Shown here: positions 1 to 7,010 of the stretch, piece after piece
How the letters are laid out: every line of letters begins with the position of its first letter
Numbering within the stretch: the stretch's first letter is position 1
Assembly (NCBI GenBank): GCA_903907185.1
Contig: CAIVND010000082.1
Coordinates: forward strand, 1 to 12,769
DNA length: 12,769 bases
Origin: an uncultured Acidimicrobiaceae bacterium
Lineage (GTDB): Bacteria > Actinomycetota > Acidimicrobiia > Acidimicrobiales > Bog-793
Reading direction: 5' to 3'
Position numbers and translations under genes: made by a program
The notes under the pieces: model-generated
Databases searched by the model: none
What the model was told of the DNA's origin: nothing
What the model saw: only the letters and a program-made list of their open reading frames with translations

Positions 1-1
1 C

Positions 2-868
2 GACGATGTCGTCTACGTCATCTCTGGAACCGGAAGCACGCGACTGTGGTCCGATGACTCTGGCGCCTCGTCTGGTCACGTCTTTGAGTGGCACGACCGT
101 GCGCTGTTCCAAATTCCCGCTCATCACCACCGCGAGTTCAGCAACCTTCACCCAACTCAGCCAGCGCGACTGTTGCACTACAGCTACATGCCCGTCGCGA
201 TGTCGGTCATCCCTGACGCGGACTTCTTCTTCAACAATCCCTTCAACCCAGAGTTGAAGATGGACGAGGTCGCCTCGAACTTTGGCGACGCGAAAGAGGT
301 CTACAACCAGAGCATGGCGGCGCTTGACGACGGTTCAAAGTCCTATTGGACCGGCAACTTCTTCCCAGACATGAGCGCCTGGGACAAGTTGCGGGACCAC
401 GGCGCACGCGGTGGAGGCGGCTCGGTTGTCTACATCCGATTCGCTGGAACCGCAATGGGCACCCACATGTCAGTGTTCCCGAACGGTGTCTATAAGAAGG
501 CACACCGTCACGGTCCGGGTCGTCTCATCGTGATCCCTGGCGGTGAGGGATACTCACTCTTGTGGAAAGAGGGCGGCGAGAAGGTCATCGTGCCTTGGCA
601 GCAAGATGCCGTCTTCGTCCCACCAGAGGGTTGGTTTCACCAGCACTTCAACCTTGGTGCCATTCCAGCCCGCTACCTCGCGCTTGGCCCACTACCGCAG
701 TTCGCCGGACGAAGTGAGGACATCTCCACCCGTGAGATCTCTTACACCCGGGAGGACCCCTGGGTCCGTCAGTACTTCGAGGAGCAGCTCGCAAAGGTCG
801 GCCAGACCACGCTGATGCCCGAAGAGGCCTACACGAACCCGTCGTACAGCTTCAAACGACGGGCGTAG
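2..868 (+). CDS. Two-domain cupin protein, 5' end cut off by the window edge
   Basis: The frame is open from base 2 to the TAG at 866-868 (288 visible codons), so the start lies outside the window; the TTG at 173 is internal. The visible part begins inside a first cupin barrel (YVISGTGSTRLW near residues 5-16, IPAHHH near 43-48). A second, more complete cupin follows, with AHRHGPGR near residues 167-174, GGEGYSLLW near 180-188 and the late motif WFHQHFN near 211-217. Histidines near 168, 170, 213 and 215 are likely metal ligands. The two-barrel layout resembles gentisate-dioxygenase-type bicupins. From memory, similar proteins carry the database name 'ethanolamine ammonia lyase-activating protein', which would fit the EutA-like gene downstream, but I know of no experiment behind that name. 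Substrate and reaction are unknown. A strong terminator follows, so it is probably transcribed separately from the next gene. Confidence 0.8.
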   Translation, partial: DDVVYVISGTGSTRLWSDDSGASSGHVFEWHDRALFQIPAHHHREFSNLHPTQPARLLHYSYMPVAMSVIPDADFFFNNPFNPELKMDEVASNFGDAKEVYNQSMAALDDGSKSYWTGNFFPDMSAWDKLRDHGARGGGGSVVYIRFAGTAMGTHMSVFPNGVYKKAHRHGPGRLIVIPGGEGYSLLWKEGGEKVIVPWQQDAVFVPPEGWFHQHFNLGAIPARYLALGPLPQFAGRSEDISTREISYTREDPWVRQYFEEQLAKVGQTTLMPEEAYTNPSYSFKRRA

Positions 869-902
869 TTTCAAGGCCTTTCGGCCTGAAAGATACGTTT
901 AG

Positions 903-930
903 ACAGACCCCCACTTCGGTGGGGGTCTGT
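903..930 (+). terminator. UUCG-loop terminator hairpin after the cupin gene
   Basis: A perfect 12-bp stem (903-914 pairs with 919-930) encloses a TTCG tetraloop, with five consecutive C-G pairs in the stem. It begins 34 bases after the cupin stop. The T-run behind it is weak (CACATTTGTTCT), so strength as an intrinsic terminator is inferred from the stem. A smaller imperfect hairpin (869-878 with 883-891, AGGCC/GGCCT core) lies directly between the stop codon and this stem. Confidence 0.85.
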
Positions 931-1198
931 CACATTTGTTCTCCAGCTACGACACATGAACCTGCTCGCACGGTGTCTGTGCGATCTTTTCTGATGTGAC
1001 GTTTTTGCAATGGCTTCATTGCGCAGAGAGAAACTCAGCCAGTTAGCACGCGAAGATCGCTGGCCGCAATCACCTGGCTGATCTACCATCTACGGGGCGC
1101 TGCGGCTCGATTTTTCGCTGAATGCGATCTTGCCTCATCGCCGGCATGCACTTCCGCCTGCCAGTCGCGCGCAAGTGCGCATCCTTCGGAGGTTTTGA
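931..1198 (+). other. Gene-free leader region upstream of the eutA-like gene, with several hairpins
   Basis: I see no convincing gene on either strand here. The sequence can form a stem TCGCAC/GTGCGA (966-971 with 979-984), a stem GCAATG/CATTGC with a 4-base loop (1007-1012 with 1017-1022), an 8-bp inverted repeat TCAGCCAG/CTGGCTGA (1035-1042 with 1074-1081), and a 4-bp GCGC hairpin (1169-1180) shortly before the ribosome binding site. TACCAT at 1084-1089 is a possible -10 box, but no good -35 box stands at the right distance. I looked for a cobalamin riboswitch, which would make sense before a B12-enzyme reactivase, and did not recognise its conserved boxes. It may hold the operon promoter and a structured 5' leader. 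Confidence 0.4.
1188..1192 (+). promoter_or_regulatory. Ribosome binding site of the eutA-like gene
   Basis: GGAGG lies 6 bases before the ATG at 1199. It is one of the clearest Shine-Dalgarno sequences in the window and fixes the start. The unusual His/Asp-rich N-terminus of the protein is therefore probably really translated. Confidence 0.85.
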
Positions 1199-2737
1199 AT
1201 GACGCACATCCATGGAGACCATGACTACCACTGGATCGAAGATCACCACCACGACGACGAAGACCTCGATGATGACGATGATGGTCTCCCAACTGATCTT
1301 GAGTCATTCGACCTCGTCACCATTGGCATCGACGTAGGCTCTTCGACCTCACACTTCGCGATGTCTCGGCTGCGGATGACCCGCATGGGAAGCGCGCTTT
1401 CGAGCCGTTATATCGTCACCGAACGTGAGGAACTCTGGCGCTCCCCCGTTCTCCTTACGCCATACATCGATGAAGGCACAAAGATTGATGTTGATGCTCT
1501 CCGCAACTTTGTCGCAGAGGGCGAGCGAGAGTCGGGAATTACGCTTGAACAGATCGACACCGGAGCGGTGCTGCTTACCGGGACAGCGCTTGAGCGCGAG
1601 AACGCCTTCGCGGTTGCTGAGGCGGTCGCACGCGATGCCGGCCGATTCGTCTGCGCTGCGGCAGGCCACCACCTTGAAGCAGAGCTCGCAGCAAAGGGTT
1701 CGGGGGCCGTCGAGCTTTCGTCGAGTTCAGGAAAGTCGGTGCTCGCCGTCGATATCGGTGGGGGTACTGCAAAATTCGCGCGCTGTGTAAACGGTGAGAT
1801 CGTCGCCACTGGAGCCCTCAGTGTCGGTGGAAGGTTGGTTGCATTCGACGAGGAGCGCCGGATACAACGCCTTGAGCATGCTGCAGAGGTCATCGCGGGC
1901 GATATTGGAGCCAAGCTCACATTTGGCGACGTTCTCAGTGTTGAACTCGGCAAGCAGTTGGCCGAGCGGATGGCCCGGGTAATTGTTGAGGAGATCTGTG
2001 GGAATGAGCCCGATGAGTTGGCTCGCGAGCTTTGGGTAACTGATCGATCCGAGTTTGGGCCAGTTGACTTCGTCAGCTTCTCCGGCGGCGTCTCGGAGTA
2101 CCTCGATGGTGGCGAGCAGCGCGACTTCGGTGACCTCGGTGGACCGCTCGCCGCAGCGATCAAAAGCGCCCTGGCAGCGCATCCCGACGCTCCCAAAATC
2201 GTGCCCCCCGCGCAACGGATACGCGCAACGGTGATCGGTGCATCGCAGTACTCAACGCAGGTGAGTGGAAGCACGGTATACGTCTCTGCTGCCGTACTTC
2301 CGGTGCACGGCGTCCCCGTTGTGCGCGCCAACATCGACATGACTACGTCGCCAGACTCCACGCAGATCAGCGACACGCTCATCCGTGGCATCGCGACGCG
2401 GTCGGAGGCCATTGAACTCGCGGGAACATGCGCATTCGCAATTCCGTGGAGCGGCGCCGCGTCCTATAAGCAGATGCGTGCGGTTGCTGACGGAATCGCC
2501 GGTGCGGTGCATGCCAGCGTGGTCGCGCAGAGTCGTCTGCTCGTCATCGTGCTCGACAGCGACCTCGGCGCCTCACTCGGCCGGGTGATCTGCGAGGATG
2601 TTGGCCTCACCTCGCCAGAGGTGATCGTGCTCGACGGTCTCGAGCTCGGCAATATGGACTTTCTCGACCTTGCCGTACCGCGTCAACCGAGTGGGGTCGT
2701 CCCTGTCGTCGTGAAGTCGTTGCTGTTCTCGCTATGA
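1199..2737 (+). CDS. eutA: EutA-like ethanolamine ammonia-lyase reactivating factor with His/Asp-rich N-terminal tail
   Basis: This 512-residue protein belongs to the EutA family of ASKHA-fold ATPases. EutA uses ATP to exchange damaged for intact adenosylcobalamin in ethanolamine ammonia-lyase (EutBC). The nucleotide-binding motifs are in place: phosphate 1 GIDVGSSTSHF (residues 43-53), phosphate 2 AVDIGGGTAKFA (183-194) and an adenosine-type FSGGVSEY (294-301). The C-terminal block DFLDLAVPRQPSGVVPVVVK matches the usual EutA end, so the gene looks intact. Typical EutA is about 470 residues. The excess is mostly an N-terminal stretch whose first 28 residues hold 7 His, 11 Asp and 2 Glu, suggestive of metal binding. 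The start is fixed by GGAGG at 1188-1192. It leads a tight operon with an esterase, a LysX-like synthase and a transporter. eutB and eutC are not in the window, so its enzyme partner may be distant or different. Confidence 0.88.
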   Translation: MTHIHGDHDYHWIEDHHHDDEDLDDDDDGLPTDLESFDLVTIGIDVGSSTSHFAMSRLRMTRMGSALSSRYIVTEREELWRSPVLLTPYIDEGTKIDVDALRNFVAEGERESGITLEQIDTGAVLLTGTALERENAFAVAEAVARDAGRFVCAAAGHHLEAELAAKGSGAVELSSSSGKSVLAVDIGGGTAKFARCVNGEIVATGALSVGGRLVAFDEERRIQRLEHAAEVIAGDIGAKLTFGDVLSVELGKQLAERMARVIVEEICGNEPDELARELWVTDRSEFGPVDFVSFSGGVSEYLDGGEQRDFGDLGGPLAAAIKSALAAHPDAPKIVPPAQRIRATVIGASQYSTQVSGSTVYVSAAVLPVHGVPVVRANIDMTTSPDSTQISDTLIRGIATRSEAIELAGTCAFAIPWSGAASYKQMRAVADGIAGAVHASVVAQSRLLVIVLDSDLGASLGRVICEDVGLTSPEVIVLDGLELGNMDFLDLAVPRQPSGVVPVVVKSLLFSL

Positions 2738-2744
2738 GCAATGC

Positions 2745-3947
2745 ATGCAAAGTGCCGTTGACCAGGTATTGGTCGATGGAAACGGCGGCTTTACGAGGTC
2801 CTTTTCACCGGGTTCGATGCTGGGTATCGCAGAGCTCGAGCAACGTATACTCCCAACCTTGAGCGTCATACCTACTGGCACCATTGATCCGGAGGAAGGG
2901 CTTGAGTTTGGACGGAGCGATCACACGCGTCGTGTTCATTCTCGAGTTCGACCGACCGCCGCAAAAAGGAACTGGCACCTCGGTCTCTTCGCCACCATCC
3001 TGTTGTGCCTCACGGCTTTTCTCGCTGTTGGCGCCATTGGCGTCAGCCGATATGTCGAGACGTTCTGGAAGTATCGCGGCTATCCCCCACCCGCACATGT
3101 AAAGGTCATCTCAGAGGGATCGGGGGCCAATCGACGACTGGTTCCTGTCGCTTCCGGGTCCGTAAGCACCATCGAGGTCAAAAGCCCTGCGCTCGGCGGT
3201 CGATCGATACCAGTCGTCATCTATCTGCCGCCCAACTACGTTTCCGACCTCGCTCAACGGTATCCAGTTCTCTACCTGCTCCATGGATTTCCCGGCTCGC
3301 CCGCGCAGTTCATCGATGTGGGCGACATCGCTGTACATTCGAACATCCTCGTTGCAGAACACAAAATGGGACCGACAATTCTTGTCATGCCAAGTGGTGC
3401 GGGTGGGTTTTTTAGTGACAACGAGTGGGCCAACTCCATCCGGCCCCAACGCGCACTCGAGACCTTTGTCGCCCACGATCTTGTCAACTGGATTGATAGC
3501 CACTACCGGACACTCACGAGCGGCAGCGAACGGGGCATCGCTGGCCTCTCCGAGGGTGGTTATGGCGCCGTCAATATTGCCTTTCATCACGTCGGCGAGT
3601 TCGATCTCATCGAGAGCTGGTCGGGGTATTTTGTTGCCGACGTACTTCCGACACTTTTTGGGACCAACAAAAATCTGCTTGCCTACAACAGTCCGAAAGT
3701 TCAACTTCCGTTCGTCGCATCCCAGTTGAAACACGATCACACCTACCTCTGGCTCTATTCGGGGCGACACGATGTCACCCGTCCGGGAAATGTCCGTTTT
3801 GCCAACCAGCTACAGGCGTTCGGCGTCGCACACCATTGGAAGAGCTATCCCGGCTTACATCACAACTGGAAGCTCTGGCGGTCGCTGATGGGGAGCTCCT
3901 TGATGACCGCATCGAACTACTTTGAGCACGGCAATGCGTCCGCCTAA
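2745..3947 (+). CDS. Membrane-anchored esterase-D / antigen-85-like alpha/beta hydrolase
   Basis: A 400-residue protein: about 78 polar residues, one hydrophobic helix (about 79-100, preceded by Lys/Arg, so N-terminus inside), then an esterase-D/antigen-85-type hydrolase domain (about 150-395) predicted outside the membrane. The nucleophile elbow is GLSEGG with Ser269. Asp343 (SGRHDVTRPGN) and His372 or His373 (PGLHHNWKLW) complete a plausible triad, and LHGFPG (179-184) fits the oxyanion-hole loop. The family cleaves or transfers acyl esters; the substrate here is unknown. It starts 7 bases after eutA and overlaps the LysX-like gene, so it may hydrolyse aminoacyl lipids made by that enzyme, as reported for other synthase/hydrolase pairs. 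The start is uncertain: ATG 2745 has no clear ribosome binding site, and TTG 2859 is an in-frame alternative. A GGAGGAAGGG at 2891-2900 precedes no start codon in this frame. Confidence 0.78.
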   Translation: MQSAVDQVLVDGNGGFTRSFSPGSMLGIAELEQRILPTLSVIPTGTIDPEEGLEFGRSDHTRRVHSRVRPTAAKRNWHLGLFATILLCLTAFLAVGAIGVSRYVETFWKYRGYPPPAHVKVISEGSGANRRLVPVASGSVSTIEVKSPALGGRSIPVVIYLPPNYVSDLAQRYPVLYLLHGFPGSPAQFIDVGDIAVHSNILVAEHKMGPTILVMPSGAGGFFSDNEWANSIRPQRALETFVAHDLVNWIDSHYRTLTSGSERGIAGLSEGGYGAVNIAFHHVGEFDLIESWSGYFVADVLPTLFGTNKNLLAYNSPKVQLPFVASQLKHDHTYLWLYSGRHDVTRPGNVRFANQLQAFGVAHHWKSYPGLHHNWKLWRSLMGSSLMTASNYFEHGNASA

Positions 3948-6126
3948 CTCGGTCCGGGCGGTGGCTCGCGTCAGCGCGATGGCGCTCGCTCTCATTGTGC
4001 TGGTTACGGTGTCGATTGGCTGGTGTTACTGGTTGCGTGGCCTGACATCGAACTGGCCCGGGCCACGTATTACCGATGCGTTACCTCTTGACGAACTCCC
4101 CGGCAACTCAAGCATCTCCCTACTTGTCTTTACCATCGTGGTGGCACTCGGTGGAGTTTGCGCCGGGAAGCTTTCGAAAGCACTGCACTTCGACGGATTC
4201 GCAATTGCTCTCTCTGTCGGGCTGGCGGTGGGCGCTTGGGTCTACCTCACCTCGGCGATCTCGATCTTCATCGTGCGACAGATTCCCCTCGACCTGGCAT
4301 TTGATTCAACCCGCGATCTGCAGCCGGCGTACGTCGCTGGCGCACTGTTTTCGCTCGGGGTTGCCTTTACCGCCCGACGGCCAAGTGGCGATCAGTGGCT
4401 TACCCGCATCATCCCGAGCAGTGTCGGCATCCTCGGTGTCATCAGCATGCTGATCGCGGCTCTACCGAATTCAGTGATTGAGCGCGTCGCTCTCGGAGGG
4501 CTGTTCACTGGGCCCTCTGCCCCTTTCACGCGGACCGTTGAAATCGTCATCGGTATCGTGCTTCTCATCTGCGCACGGGGGCTAACTCGACGAAGCCGGC
4601 GTGCACTCATGCTCGCGTCCGTCCTGATCTTTATTCTCTCCATAACAAGAGTTATCGACGGATTCAACATCGTGGCGCTCATCGTCGACATCGTGGTGCT
4701 CGCGAGCTTGTTGGCCCGTCGCAGCGACTTCTCTTACCGAGGAGATCCGACTACTCGGGCCACACCGTTTCTTCGATTTAGCGCACTTGCCTTAGCGGCA
4801 ATCGCCTACGGAGTTGTCACACTTATCATCAACAGGACGGCAGCATCACTACCGGTTCACCCTCTGGTCGCCCTTCGCGTCACACTGCTGACTCTCGTGA
4901 TAGGCGCACCACGCCAATCATCGATCATCGGCGGCGGGTTTGCCGAGTGGTTTCCCTGGTCACTCCGAGCCATCGTCGGGATGGGGATCGTCTGGGGAGT
5001 CTCTCCCTGGTTCGCGCCCTGGCGTCAACGATTCGATGATGGCCCAGATAGTCGGCGTCAGGCCGCTCGGCTGGTGAACGAGTGGGGTGTTGACACACTT
5101 GCGCCCTTTACGTTGCGAGGTGACAAGGCACCATTCTTCTTTCCTGGAGAACAGAAACAGGGTGTCGATCAGACCACCATGCTTGCGTACCGGGTAGTAC
5201 GTGGCGTCGCGATCGTCTCGGGTGACCCAATCGGACCAACCGATCAGATAGCAGGCGCAATCGCCGCGTTCCGTTCGATGTGTGCAGCGAGAGGTTGGCG
5301 AGTAGCCATCCTTGGGGCGAGCGATCGCTATCTCGATCTGTACCGTGAGCAAGGACTACGGCCGCTCTACCACGGTGACGAAGCGATCATCGATGTTGAG
5401 AGGTTCACACTTGTTGGAAACAACATGAAGAGCGTCCGTCAGGCCTCTCAACGCGTCGATCGTAAGGGCTACCGAGCGGAGATTTTTACCGCTGGCCAAC
5501 TTTCACCAGAGGTGCGTGCAGAACTTTGCGAACTCGAACAGCGTTGGCTAGCGGGCAAACCACGTAAAGGGTTCATTATGGAGCTCGACGAACTCTTCCG
5601 TCTCGACGGTGACGACGCGGTATTTGTCATCGGTCGAGACCCGAACGATGAACTTGTTGGCTTCCTCGATCTTGCAGTCTGTCGCTCGAGCTCATCGCTC
5701 TCGCTCTCATCGATGCCACGATCGAGCGACACACCAAACGGATTCAATGCATTTTTAATTGTGGCTCTGATCGAGTGGGCTAGCGATCACGACTTTTCAG
5801 CAGTGTCATTGAATTTCTCGCCTGCCGCCCGCCTCTTTCGGAGTGAAACCGAGGTTCGAGGTTGGATGCGGCTTACAAAGCGGGTACTGCTCATCATTAA
5901 GTCGGTCCTCGGACTGCAGCTTGATGACCTACTCATCTTTAATCGTCACTTTGGACCGCGGTGGCAGCCACGGTACATCGTGGTTGAGCGCTACCGCTAT
6001 CTCCCGCGTATCGTCATCGCCTCAATGGCAGCTGAACGCTATCTTCCCTTCGCCAAGCTGTTACGCGGTCGTGACTGGAAGGAGCCGACTCGCGAAGTTG
6101 GTGCGCTGCCCGTGTATTCGCGTTGA
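3934..6126 (+). CDS. LysX/MprF-like aminoacyl-phospholipid synthase (DUF2156, without lysyl-tRNA synthetase domain)
   Basis: This integral membrane protein of about 730 residues has roughly 9-11 hydrophobic segments in its first 365 residues. A cytoplasmic DUF2156 domain (GNAT-like fold) follows, about 375-690. Members transfer an amino acid from aminoacyl-tRNA to phosphatidylglycerol or diacylglycerol, lowering surface charge and protecting against cationic peptides and acid. The closest pattern I recognise is mycobacterial LysX: TLRGDKAPFFFPG, AYRVVRGVAIVSGDPIGP, AILGASDRYLDLYREQGL, GDEAII, PNGFNAFLIVALIEWA, VSLNFSP, and a C-terminal NRHFGPRWQPRYIVVE. Unlike LysX there is no lysyl-tRNA synthetase fusion, so the amino acid cannot be assigned. 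ATG 3934 is preferred and overlaps the esterase gene by 14 bases; in-frame TTG 3922 would add four residues. It is flanked by the esterase and an EamA-type transporter in one operon. Confidence 0.82.
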   Translation: MRPPNSVRAVARVSAMALALIVLVTVSIGWCYWLRGLTSNWPGPRITDALPLDELPGNSSISLLVFTIVVALGGVCAGKLSKALHFDGFAIALSVGLAVGAWVYLTSAISIFIVRQIPLDLAFDSTRDLQPAYVAGALFSLGVAFTARRPSGDQWLTRIIPSSVGILGVISMLIAALPNSVIERVALGGLFTGPSAPFTRTVEIVIGIVLLICARGLTRRSRRALMLASVLIFILSITRVIDGFNIVALIVDIVVLASLLARRSDFSYRGDPTTRATPFLRFSALALAAIAYGVVTLIINRTAASLPVHPLVALRVTLLTLVIGAPRQSSIIGGGFAEWFPWSLRAIVGMGIVWGVSPWFAPWRQRFDDGPDSRRQAARLVNEWGVDTLAPFTLRGDKAPFFFPGEQKQGVDQTTMLAYRVVRGVAIVSGDPIGPTDQIAGAIAAFRSMCAARGWRVAILGASDRYLDLYREQGLRPLYHGDEAIIDVERFTLVGNNMKSVRQASQRVDRKGYRAEIFTAGQLSPEVRAELCELEQRWLAGKPRKGFIMELDELFRLDGDDAVFVIGRDPNDELVGFLDLAVCRSSSSLSLSSMPRSSDTPNGFNAFLIVALIEWASDHDFSAVSLNFSPAARLFRSETEVRGWMRLTKRVLLIIKSVLGLQLDDLLIFNRHFGPRWQPRYIVVERYRYLPRIVIASMAAERYLPFAKLLRGRDWKEPTREVGALPVYSR

Positions 6127-7010
6127 TGCGACTTGCGATTGGGCTCCTGCTCGCCTTCGGCGCATCCAGCTGCTTTGCCGCGAGCTATTTCGGTCAGCAC
6201 GTGGCTCTTTCGCAGATCGAACGGCTAAGTCTGCGTCATCCACTTCGAAGTCTTCGGCTGATGGTAACCAACCGGCGCTGGCTTTTTGGATATGTGGCGA
6301 ATTGGGTTGGTTGGGGGCTCTACATCGCCGCTCTCTCGTTCATACCACTCTCGCTGACCCAAGCAGTATTGGCGAGCTCAATCGGGCTTCTGGCACTTGC
6401 AGCGTCGCGTTCAGGAAAGGCCATCAGCTCACGTGAACGCGCCGGTGCTGTTCTCGCCGTTGTCGGGCTCGTCTTGGTTCTCGTCGCCACGCGATCGAGT
6501 GCCCACTCCGTTCGGCCATCAACAGAGTCAGTCGTCCTCTTTGTTGGAGCACTCCTTGCCGCTTGTGTCGTTTCCGTGTCACTCGCACCTGGTCGTTTCC
6601 GCGGCATCGGACTCGCGATTGCCTCAGGGTTTTGTTATGGCGCGGGAGACGTGGCGACAAAGGCGGCGGTACTTGGTACAGCCGTCCTGGTGCCCGTCTT
6701 CCTGCTGTGTATTGCAGGAGGTTTCATCCTCATACAGCTTGCCTATCAACGTGCAGCACTTCTCGCGAGCGCCGGACTTTCCGCGCTGTTCACCAATGCA
6801 ATTCCAATCGTCGGTGGAGTGTTCCTCTTCGGGGAAACGTCACAACCCGGTGTGATGACTTGGCTCCGTGCGACTGGATTCGTTCTCGTCGTTCTCAGCG
6901 GGTTCGGACTATCAGGAGATTCGTCACCATCGATCCCTCCGGTCGATTACGACTCAGCCACCGTAGAGGTCATAGTCGACGACGCGACACTGACAACCTT
7001 GTCCGACTGA
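6126..7010 (+). CDS. EamA/DMT-family membrane transporter
   Basis: A 294-residue, very hydrophobic protein with about 9-10 membrane segments arranged as two repeats, as in the drug/metabolite transporter superfamily. The segment QAVLASSIGLLALAAS (about residues 80-95) and LSALFTNAIPIVGGVFLFGE (about 217-236) correspond to the family's repeated 'helix then glycine/proline then E' endings. The polar tail of about 30 residues is Asp/Ser/Thr-rich. ATG 6126 shares its A with the TGA of the LysX-like gene (TGATG), so translation is probably coupled; a TTG directly before it (6123) is less likely. Its last 64 bases overlap, tail to tail, the DUF998-like gene on the other strand. The transported substrate cannot be read from sequence; the operon suggests a lipid-related or amine compound, which is speculation. 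Confidence 0.75.
   Translation: MRLAIGLLLAFGASSCFAASYFGQHVALSQIERLSLRHPLRSLRLMVTNRRWLFGYVANWVGWGLYIAALSFIPLSLTQAVLASSIGLLALAASRSGKAISSRERAGAVLAVVGLVLVLVATRSSAHSVRPSTESVVLFVGALLAACVVSVSLAPGRFRGIGLAIASGFCYGAGDVATKAAVLGTAVLVPVFLLCIAGGFILIQLAYQRAALLASAGLSALFTNAIPIVGGVFLFGETSQPGVMTWLRATGFVLVVLSGFGLSGDSSPSIPPVDYDSATVEVIVDDATLTTLSD

Noticed and set aside
6..257. Small + strand frame at the left edge
   Set aside because: It overlaps the cupin gene in another frame and is a Ser/Thr-rich shadow; the cupin motifs are in the frame starting at base 2.
931..1198. Cobalamin riboswitch before eutA
   Set aside because: The conserved riboswitch boxes could not be recognised; the hairpins present do not match the expected layout.
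1408..2412. 334-codon open frame on the minus strand inside eutA
   Set aside because: Ser/Ala/Arg-rich translation typical of an antisense shadow of a GC-rich gene; the + strand carries clear EutA motifs.
3111..3770. 219-codon minus-strand frame inside the esterase gene
   Set aside because: It lies antisense to conserved hydrolase motifs, has no recognisable domain and no plausible start context.
5685..5730. Ser-rich stretch (SSSSLSLSSMPRSS) in the LysX-like gene as an insertion or repeat
   Set aside because: It aligns with the normal LysX segment that precedes the NGxNxFLI motif, so it is ordinary domain sequence with biased codons.
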